A stretch of 37,095 bases of DNA from assembly GCA_029938605.1 (NCBI GenBank), contig JAOZUO010000009.1, positions 47,191 to 84,285 on the forward strand. The letters are read 5' to 3'. Position numbers and translations under genes: made by a program. Positions 16,359-25,800 of the stretch are shown here, piece by piece. This DNA is from Deltaproteobacteria bacterium. GTDB taxonomy: Bacteria; Myxococcota_A; Polyangia; HGW-17; JAJRWW01. The stretch's first letter is position 1. Each line of letters starts with the position of its first letter. The notes below the pieces were generated by a model, which searched no databases, was not told where the DNA came from, and was given only the letters and a program-made list of their open reading frames with translations.

Positions 16359-17117
16359 CTAGTACCAGACAAACTCAACCTTGCGGTCATTGAACCAGCC
16401 CGTGTCGTTGGTGCCCGTGGCCTCTAGCTCCCCCTTGGGGACGATGTGCAGCCGGCTGCCGGACACCCCAAGGGACTCCAGATACCGCTTGACCGCTTGG
16501 GCCCGCTGGTTAGACAGGGCGAGGTTGTACTCCTCGGTGCCCCGGGAATCGCAGTGACCGTTCAGGTGCACCTTGCGCTTCTTCACGGACTGGATGCACT
16601 TGGCGTTGGCCTCCAGGTGTTTCTGATCATCAGGCCTGACCACGGCCTTGTTAAAGACGAAGTGTACGTTCTTCAAGGCACACAGGGCCGGCCCGGTGTA
16701 GGGTTTGGGCGCCGGTACGCAGCGGCCGTCCTTACACACCTCCTCGTCCTTACAGTCGTCGTCCTCCTTGCAGGAGCCGGCCATGGCCTCGGCGCAGCGG
16801 CCCTTGACGCACTTGCCGCTGGGGCACTCGGCGTCTTTGGCGCAAGCCTGGCACATGTGATCGCGGCAGACCTTACCGTCGGGGCAGTCCTTGTTGGTGT
16901 CGCAGTAGCCCGGCTTTTTTCGGCAGACGCCGTTGACGCACTGCTTGCCGGGTCCACAGTCCTTGTCCGTGGCGCACTGTTGACACTTACCCTTGACGCA
17001 CTTCTCCCCCTTTTTGCAGTCGGAGTCCTTGGTGCAGCTTCCTGGTTTTTTCGTGGGACAACCGGACAAGCTCAAGCTCAGGGCAAAAAAGCCCAATAGC
17101 AGCGCGAATCGTTTCAT
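16359..17117 (-). CDS. pal: Pal/OmpA-family peptidoglycan-associated lipoprotein with cysteine-rich modules
   Basis: A 252-residue lipoprotein. The signal 'MKRFALLLGFFALSLSLSGC' has a good lipobox. Residues about 20-140 hold five copies of a module C-x(4-5)-(D/E)-C-x(2-5)-C-x(3-4)-C. Residues about 145-252 are an OmpA/Pal C-terminal domain: 'NVHFVFNKAVVRPDD', 'LNGHCDSRGTEEYNLALSNQRAQAVKRYLESLGV' with the peptidoglycan-binding Asp and Arg both present, and 'NDRKVEFVW'. Pal anchors the outer membrane to peptidoglycan and pairs with TolB; no tol genes are here. Ordinary Pal proteins lack the Cys-rich insert between lipid anchor and binding domain. It heads a likely operon with the cpoB-like gene, transaldolase and trmB, and has GGAGG before its ATG. 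Confidence 0.85.
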   Translation of the reverse strand: MKRFALLLGFFALSLSLSGCPTKKPGSCTKDSDCKKGEKCVKGKCQQCATDKDCGPGKQCVNGVCRKKPGYCDTNKDCPDGKVCRDHMCQACAKDAECPSGKCVKGRCAEAMAGSCKEDDDCKDEEVCKDGRCVPAPKPYTGPALCALKNVHFVFNKAVVRPDDQKHLEANAKCIQSVKKRKVHLNGHCDSRGTEEYNLALSNQRAQAVKRYLESLGVSGSRLHIVPKGELEATGTNDTGWFNDRKVEFVWY

Positions 17118-17136
17118 ATCAAAAACCTCCTGCTAG

Positions 17137-17164
17137 GCTGACCCCTTTGGGAAAGGGGTTCAGC
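17137..17164 (-). promoter_or_regulatory. Hairpin in the pal 5' leader
   Basis: GCTGA (17137-17141) pairs with TCAGC (17160-17164), and CCCCTTT pairs with AAAGGGG inside it, around a GGG loop with a one-base bulge. On the minus strand it lies between the predicted start point and the ribosome-binding site of pal, with no U-run. It is placed like the hairpin before the transaldolase gene in the same operon. Confidence 0.5.
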
Positions 17165-17180
17165 GGTCCCTGAGGCGCAC

Positions 17181-17207
17181 GCTATGCCGCGGCTCGAAGG
17201 CTGTCAA
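17181..17207 (-). promoter_or_regulatory. Candidate sigma-70 promoter for the pal operon
   Basis: On the minus strand a perfect TTGACA lies at 17207-17202. CATAGC (17186-17181) follows after a short 15-bp spacer, or TAGCGT at 17 bp. The -10 match is weak. The predicted start near 17174 would put the leader hairpin at the extreme 5' end of the mRNA. Confidence 0.4.
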
Positions 17208-17242
17208 GTGAGGCACACCCGTACCCATTGGAACGTCCCGGA

Positions 17243-17280
17243 CCCCTTAGATCTTCCCCCTGGATCATACCCCTTAGATC
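17243..17280. repeat. Direct repeat CCCCTTAGATC upstream of the NtrC-type regulator
   Basis: Two identical 11-bp copies at 17243-17253 and 17270-17280 are spaced 27 bp start to start, each followed by a C-rich stretch. The spacing is near two and a half helical turns. They lie in the divergent promoter region between pal and the regulator and could be operator sites; no factor is assigned. Confidence 0.4.
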
Positions 17281-17330
17281 CTACCCCCAGTAGGCGACCC
17301 TTGCCTTTTACCCGGAGGTGCGGTTTTCCT

Positions 17331-18719
<1,389 letters not shown>

Positions 18720-18820
18720 CCTCTGGCAAAGAGACAGCGCAGAGTTTTGTTGCCATTGGGGGGGCGCGTCGGCGATAATCCTACCGGGTACAATCTACTA
18801 GCATGTAGCGGAGGTTCACT

Positions 18821-19690
18821 GTGAAGCGTCTAGCCACCATCGTCGCCGCCTCGGTCTTTCTGCTCACCTCGACGGCTGCTCTGGCGGCTCCCGGCGACTC
18901 GGAAGCACCGCCGAGCACGGGAGCTGGAGATGACAAGCCCGCGGCGGACGACCAGCCTCCAGCCGACAGCACGACTCCACCCAAGGATGGGGGCCAACTC
19001 CCCGGAGCGGGCGATCCTTTCAAACCCGGCCCGAAAAAATGGCCCACGGTGATGTACGGCCTCGGGGCCAGCTTCATGATGAACATCGTGCCGCAGTTCC
19101 TCCTGGGAGCCTTCACCGAGGCGGCCGTGAACAGCAAGTACCACGTCTATCCCATGTCCGGAGGGTTGCACTTCGTGCGGCGCAAGAAGCTGCTCGACAT
19201 GACCGTACGGGTGATGTTCGGTCACTACGGCATCTCGGACGGCAACTGGCTGGGGGCCAATCACGACTTTTCCGAGACGGACTACATGGAGTTTCACAAC
19301 ATGAACTTCCTGTGGGCCGACATCACCTGGACCTGGCACACCCGCCTCGCCAAAAGGTTCTATCTCGCCTACGGCGTAGGTATTGGCATAGGCTGGGTCA
19401 TGGGCAAGGCCTACTCCACCCCGTCCAGTGGCTGCACCGCGGACAACTACCACGACACCCGCCTTTGCGCGCCCGTCCCCGCGGACTGTGACGGCACCAC
19501 CTGCACCCGCGAATCCCTGGCGAACCATCCGTTGCGGGAGCAGGAGAAAATCCCTCCGGTGCTGCCCGCCGTCAGCGGTGTCATCGGCCTGCGCTACGAC
19601 TTCTTCCGCCACCTCTCCATGAAATTCGACACCGGAATATTTCTCCCCGGCTTCTGGTACTTCCAGCTCTCCCTCACCGCCTTTTTCTAA
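18821..19690 (+). CDS. Putative outer-membrane protein
   Basis: A 289-residue exported protein starting at GTG with GGAGG seven bases upstream. The signal peptide 'MKRLATIVAASVFLLTSTAALA' is followed by an acidic Pro/Ala/Asp-rich stretch (about residues 24-65). The rest has alternating amphipathic strands with many Tyr/Trp/Phe residues ('LDMTVRVMFGHYG', 'NFLWADITWTWHTRLAKRFYLAYGVGIGIGWVMG', 'MKFDTGIFLPGFWYFQLSLTAFF') and ends in Phe, as outer-membrane beta-barrels do for BAM recognition. A four-Cys loop lies around residues 205-230. I do not recognise a specific family. It sits about 100 bp after the NtrC-type regulator on the same strand. Confidence 0.6.
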   Translation: MKRLATIVAASVFLLTSTAALAAPGDSEAPPSTGAGDDKPAADDQPPADSTTPPKDGGQLPGAGDPFKPGPKKWPTVMYGLGASFMMNIVPQFLLGAFTEAAVNSKYHVYPMSGGLHFVRRKKLLDMTVRVMFGHYGISDGNWLGANHDFSETDYMEFHNMNFLWADITWTWHTRLAKRFYLAYGVGIGIGWVMGKAYSTPSSGCTADNYHDTRLCAPVPADCDGTTCTRESLANHPLREQEKIPPVLPAVSGVIGLRYDFFRHLSMKFDTGIFLPGFWYFQLSLTAFF

Positions 19691-19703
19691 ATCCCGCCCT
19701 ATT

Positions 19704-19840
19704 GAAAACAGCACTGTCCCCGTTTTCGCACCTTCGCAGCTGTAGAAAATGGCACCGTCATCCCCGCGAAAGCGGGGATCGTCTATATCAGGCAATGGTG
19801 AAAACAGGACGGTCCCCGCTTTCGCGGGGATGACGGTGCC
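19704..19840. repeat. REPIN-like element: 28-bp inverted repeat with internal palindromes
   Basis: The arms 19751-19778 and 19813-19840 are perfect 28-bp inverted copies separated by 34 bp. Each arm contains its own hairpin CCCCGC-GAAA-GCGGGG, the core of the REP-like 'CCCCGCGAAAGCGGGG' repeats found in many bacterial genomes. A degraded copy of the right side (GAAAACAGCACTGTCCCCG..., 19704-19729) matches 19800-19825 at 23 of 26 positions, so the element has a nested history. It lies between the convergent outer-membrane and TPR genes and may also end transcription both ways. REP-like elements are usually mobilised by RAYT transposases; none is present here. Confidence 0.75.
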
Positions 19841-19849
19841 CTTCTTGGG

Positions 19850-22800
19850 CTATTCTTCTTCTTCGGGTTGGGCGGTGACGCCCAGGGCCTGGCGGGCCTG
19901 GAAGTACTCCTCGCTGACGGCGAAGGCGCAGAGCTCGCGGAGCTGCTCGGACCGATCGAGGTAGTCAGCGAAGTTTTCGGCGGACCACTCGGTCTGCGCC
20001 TCGCCCTCGAGCTCGAGCTCCTCGCCCAGGATGGTCCGGCAGCCAGCGCGCAGATCGCCGGATACCAGGAGCCCGGCGCGGTTGCCGCTGTGCTGCACGG
20101 CCTGGCGCCACAGGGCGCTGTTGAACTCCACATGGGCCTTGGCCCCGAAGAGATCCACCAGCTTGCGGCTGACCCGGTAGGGCAGGTCCTTTTTGAGCTG
20201 CGCGGCGCGGCGAGCGTGAGGATCCGTGTCATCGCTGCGTCGCCGGGCGTGGCGCGGATGGAAGGCCCGAAGCACCGCGGCGAAGAGCTGGCTGAACTCC
20301 CCTCGCTCCAGGCCTGAGACGATGATGTACTCGGGTCGGGTGAGCTCCAGAGCGCGCCCCAGCAGGAACCGCAGCTCGCCCAGGGTGTGCTGCTCCACGT
20401 CCGGACCACAGATGATCACCGGCGGCGCGTGGCAGGCGATGTGCACCTCGTCGGTGTCACCTTCCCAGTTGAGGTACAGGCCGGTGTGGCGATTTCCGAG
20501 GACCCGTGCCGCGGCGCCATAGACCCGGGCCAGATCCATATCCGCCACCGGTGAAATCCGGTCCTGGGCTGAAATTCCAAGGGCCTCGAGCCCCTGGCCA
20601 AAGAGCGCCGGGGCGCCCTCCCAAAGGGTGGTAAATACCTCCACCATGATTTTGGTGTCGGGGTGCGCGAGCCACTCCTGCCGGTCTTCCTCCCGAAGCG
20701 CGCCCGGGGGGATCTCATCCGGAGCCAGGTCAGGGGGCGAGTTCTGGGCGATGTAGCCCAACTCCTCCAGGTCCGCTTGACCCATGACGTCCAGCAGACG
20801 ATAGACGCTGTAGGCTCGGTCCACCTCCCCCCGGCGACTGTACACGTCGGCCAGGGAGCGCAGGGCCAAGGGCCGTTTCACGTCCGTGGAGACCAGGTAG
20901 AGGTTGTTTAAAAAGGCCTTGTCCTCGTATTCGGGGGCAGCGCCATAAAGCTCTGCCAGGATCTCCCGACAGGAGGTGCGGGTGGGATCGAGCTCCAGCG
21001 CCTGCTCCAGAGCGGTGATGGCGCCCTGGGGATGCTCCAGCCCGTGACGGTAGGTCTCTGCGAGCCGTTCGAATAGGATCGCACGCCGGGACCACTCGGC
21101 CTCCTCGGAGGCCTCCTCCAGGCTTTCCAAGTAGGCGCTGAGCAGATCCGCCAGCTCCTTGTATTGGCCCGTCTGCTCATAGAGATCCACCAGCGCCACG
21201 GTGGCCTGCTCGTTGGAGGGATCGATGTGCAAGGCGGACTGCAGGTGTTCCTGGGCTCGCTCCACCTCCCCCAGGGCGAGGTAGGCATCGGCGGCCTGGA
21301 TCTCCCTGGGCATGCGTAAATCGTCGTCCTCCGTAAAGGCCAGGGTGAGTCCGATGACCCGGGCGGCCTCCGCGTCGTCTCCCAGGGAGCGACACAGGGG
21401 GAACAGCTTCTCCAGGATGGACATGTGCCGGGACTCCACAGGCTCGGCTGCCTCCAGGGCTTCCCGGAAGCAGACCATGGCCTCGGCGTCATCCTCGAGG
21501 TTGTCCATGTACAGGTCTCCCAGGGAGTCGAGCAACTGGACCTTGGCCGACGAGTCCTCGGTGGCGTCTGCCTGGGCTCGGAGATATCGCGCCGCGTCTG
21601 GGGTGGCCCCCCGCTCGGTGTGGTAGCTCACCAGGGCGTTGATGGCCGGCATGTGATCCGGCTTGAGTTGGAGGGCTGCCTCCCACAGGGGCGGGGCCTT
21701 GGTGGGACGGCGTTGGCGCGTCTCGGCCTCAGCCGCGATGCAGCAGGCCTCGGCCACCTCCTCGGGGAACTGATCCGCTTCGTCGTGCTCGGCCAGAGCT
21801 GAGAGGACCCGGGCGGCCTCACGCCAGCGGCGCGCCTCGAACCGGTTCAGACCCAGGGCGAGCTTGATGAGGATCTGGTTTGGGTTCTTGCGGTCGATAT
21901 CCGCAAGGACCTTCTTGCCTTCGTCCACCTTGTCCAGGCGCAGGTAGATGCCGCCCAGCCGGTGGGCCAGGCGGGCGGCCATTTCTGGCTGTCCGCCGAG
22001 CCTTGGCAAGGCGGAGGTTAGCAGCTCCTCGGCCTCGTCCCACCGCTCGTGGCGGTAGGAGATGTCGGCCAGGGCGATGACCGCTGGAACGTCGTCGTTC
22101 TTCTCCTGCAGGGCTTGACGGAACAGCGCGGCAGCCTGGTCCTCGTCCTGGCCTCCCTCGATGGTTAGGGTTCCCATGGTGGTCAGGAGGGAGGCGCGGT
22201 GGGTCGGGTCCTGCACCAGGTCGAGCTGACGCCGGTGAAGCTTGATGGCCTGCGCTCGGTACCCTGCGTCTTTGGCCAGGCCGGCGAGCCCACCCAGAGC
22301 GTCGAAGTGCTTGGGATCCAGGGAAAGGGCCTTGTCGAAGCAGGCCTTGGCCTCCTCCCTGTTTTGGAGCTTGTCGCGGTAGACCTGCGCCGCCTCCAGC
22401 AGCGCCGACAGCTTGGTCTCGCGATCCGGGGCCGCCTCGGCCTCGCGCATGCGCGCCTCGGCATAGCTATCCCAATCCTCGTCGTGCTTGTGCAGTCGGG
22501 CGAGCTCTCCGAGGGCGGACGGGTAGTCCGGCACCGTCTCGAGGGCGCGATCCAAGGCGTTGCGTGCCGCTTCGGTCTCGCCGAGATCGTGGGAAAGGAC
22601 CACCGCCAGTCGTACCAGCAGGGCGGCGATTTCTCCGGGAGGGGCACCGGCGCCTTCGCTGTTTTCGATGCGCTCGCGCAGCAGGGCGGCTGCGTCATCA
22701 AACTGTTGGGCGTTGCGGAGAAGGCGAATCAACTCAGAGGCGAGGTCGTCATCGTAGGCGTGCTCCTCGTAGAGCTCGCGCAGACAAACCGCCGCCTCGG

Positions 22801-25800
22801 CTGGGGAGGACAGGTGTTCGTCCAAGATGCGTGCCCGGTGGCGGATGAGGTCGATCCAGTCCTGGCCCGAGGCCAGCTCTGCCCGTCGGGACAGCGCCTC
22901 CTCCAGATCCTCCCAGCTCTCGTGCTCTTCGAGTAGCTCCTGGAGGGCAAGCAGAGCCTCATCGTCGGAGGGATTTTCTTCCGCCAGGGCGCGGTAGCAG
23001 TCGATGGCGCGGTCTGGCAGCTCCAGATCATTTCGGTAGATGGCGGCTACTCGCTGGCGTACCTGGTGCGCCTCGTCGTCGTCGTCGGTGTACTCCTCGA
23101 CCTTGCCCATGGCCTCGACGGCCTTGGCCCACCCTTCGGTTTTGGCTGCCAGGCGGGACACTGCGCGCCAACAGTCCAGGTCATCGGGCAATTCAGCGAT
23201 GAGCCGATGCAGCACCGACAGCGCCTCGTAGGGCTGGTCCAGCTTCTCCTCGTACAGGGTGGCCAGCTCTCGCAACTTGGCTTGGCGCTCCGGGCCGGCG
23301 GGTAGCTGATCGACCATGTCGTCCATCTGGCGCTCGTCCAGCTCGGCCAGCTCGGACCAGCGCTCCTGGTCGCGATACATCTGCTGGAGCGCCTCGAAGG
23401 AGTCGTTGTGGTCCGGCTTGATGGAGAGGATCTCCTTGTACCGGGTCTCCGATCGCACGGGCTTGTCCGCCTTGGTGAACAGATCGGCCGCCAACAGGTT
23501 CAGGGCGACGATCAGGTCCACGCCGTGGGACTCACCGAGGATTTCCAGGTAGGCCTCGGCGAGTTGCTCCAAGGCGTCGGCTTCGGCGGCGACCTCTTCG
23601 ATGATTTTCTGGGTGCCCTCATGCAGGGGCTCGAGCTCCAGTCCCTTGCGCAGGGCCCAGAAGGCGCGATCCAGGTCAGCGGGGCCTTCGCGCCAGATGC
23701 GGGCGATCTCCTGGCAGTGCTGGATTTTGGTAATCACATCCGGGGCCGGCAGCATGGCCCAGGCCCGGGAGAACTCCTCCCAGGCGGACTTGGGCGGCGG
23801 AAGGTCGTAGTCGCTGGCCGGCGGGGCCGAGGATTCGGTCCGGAACTCGGGCTGGCGCGCCCGGGGGTTGGTCAGCGGACGGTCTCCGGAGATGTCCATG
23901 AGGTCTACGAGCTGGTGCTCCAGGGTGGTTTCCAGTCGCTCCACCTTGCCCGTGCGTACGGACTGGATGTCCACCAGATCGGAGAGCCTGAGCTCCATGG
24001 TGGGATCCTGGCGCGGGGGCGTCTGGGGACCGTCGTCTACAAACTCCAGTTCCTCGATGTTGAGTTCCTGGGTGACGTCCGGCCGGACGTCGTCCAGGGC
24101 GAGGCGGGGCATCTGCTCGGAGAATTCCGCGTGCCCCAGCCGGGAGATGGGTCCCGTGCGCTCCCGTCGTTCTGCTGCAACGACAGCTTCGGCGGCCCTC
24201 TGTTCAGCCTGCCGCGCGGTCTTACGGGCCCGCTCGTCATTCGCTCGAACGTCGTCGCCGTATTCCCCCACCTCGCGGGCGAGGCGCCACACTTCCGCCA
24301 GGATCTCCTCGTCCTCGTGGGCCATGAGAAAGGCGTGCAGCCAGGCTCGGAAGGCCTTGACCTTGTCGCCTACGCGATCCTCCACCACCGGTGCCGACAG
24401 CCGCACGAGCTCCAGCTTGTCTTCGATGGTGTTGGCCTCGGTGTACTGGGCGGCGTAGACGTCCAGGACGTCCTGCCAGGACGCTTGATCCTCGGCGACC
24501 CGGAGCAGCCAGGTCTGGGTGTCGTCGTCGTTGGGGTCGGTCTGGAAGGACCGGCGTAGCCGGAGCAGGGCGCCCTTTTGATCTCCGAGGTGGTCTTCCA
24601 GGATCCGAGCGCAGCGGTGCAGGATGGACAACTTGGTGGCTGGCTCCCGCTGGTGCTTGAGCACCCGCTCGTACACCTCCACGATGCCGTCCCATAGATC
24701 CACCTCCTCGGCCAGGCGCTCCAGCTCAGGCAGGAGCTCCTCTCCGGTGAGGTCCACCACCAGGGCGCCTCTCAGGACATCGAAGGCGCGTTGGGGGTCG
24801 TCCAGCTTGTGCTCACAGATCTCGGCGATGCGGCTGGCGGCCTCCAGGTGATCCGCCGGCTGCTGGGCTTGGGCCCGCACCTCTTCGTAGACCTCGATGA
24901 GCTCCTCCCAGAGGCCGTGCTCAGCCGCGGCCCTGGACAGGCTGGTCAGGGTTCCCCGGTCTTGCGGATAGAGCTGGTAGGCCTTGCGATACCAGGAAAA
25001 GGCCAGGGCCGGCTCGTCCAGCCGTTCCTCGTAGACTTCGGCTATCTGGTACAGCAGCCGGAGCCGCTCGCGGTCGTTGTCAGCGAAATCAAACAGCAGC
25101 TGGTTGGTGGCTATGAGCTCGGCCCATCGCCCACTGCGCGTGTAGAGCACCACCAGGGCCGACAGGGCGTCGGGGTTGGAGGGGTCGATCTCCAACACGT
25201 TTTCGTAGGCCCCTATGGCCTGCTCGTCGTCCCCTACGTCGTCTCGCCAGGCGGCAGCGATGTCCAGGGAGAGCCGGATTTTTTCGTCGCCTTCCACCAG
25301 CAGGAGCTGCTGCTCGGCGACGCGTACGGACTTGGCTGTTTCCCCGATGGTGGCGTAGAGCTGCCGGAGTTGCTCCAGGGCCTCCACATTGCCCGGGTCG
25401 TAGCTGTCCAGCACATTCTGGAGGGCGTCGATGGCTTCCTTGGGCCGATCCAGCTTGCCGTGGAGGATCTCGGCGAGGCGGAAGCAGAGGTTCACCGCCT
25501 TCTGGTCGTCCTCAGTGAGGGGGATCTGCCGCTCCATGACCTCGGCGAGGTTGTCCCAGTCTTCCTGGGTGTAGTAGAGGCGAGCGAGGGCAGCCAGGGC
25601 CTCTTGGTCCTGGGGGATCATCTCCGACACGGCTCGCCAGGCCTCCAGGGCCCGGTTCGCGTCTCCCAGCCGGGTGTCGGCCACCCGGGCGAGTCGGCGC
25701 AAGTGCGCCTGGTGTAGTTGATCGTCGCCTTGGGGCAGATCCTCGGCCATGACCTCCAGCAGGTCGGCGAGATCCTCCCAGCGTCCCAGCCCCTCGTAGA

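Noticed and set aside
18724..18739. Sigma-54 promoter (GG-N10-GC) between the NtrC-type regulator and the outer-membrane gene
   Set aside because: Only the GG and GC pairs match. The flanking TGGCAC and TTGC positions are poor, and a chance match is likely in GC-rich DNA.
23408..24559. Long plus-strand open frames inside the giant TPR gene, such as this 383-codon one
   Set aside because: They mirror the minus-strand coding frame in GC-rich DNA. Their translations are Val/Gly/Leu-rich with no domain, while the opposite frame is continuous TPR.
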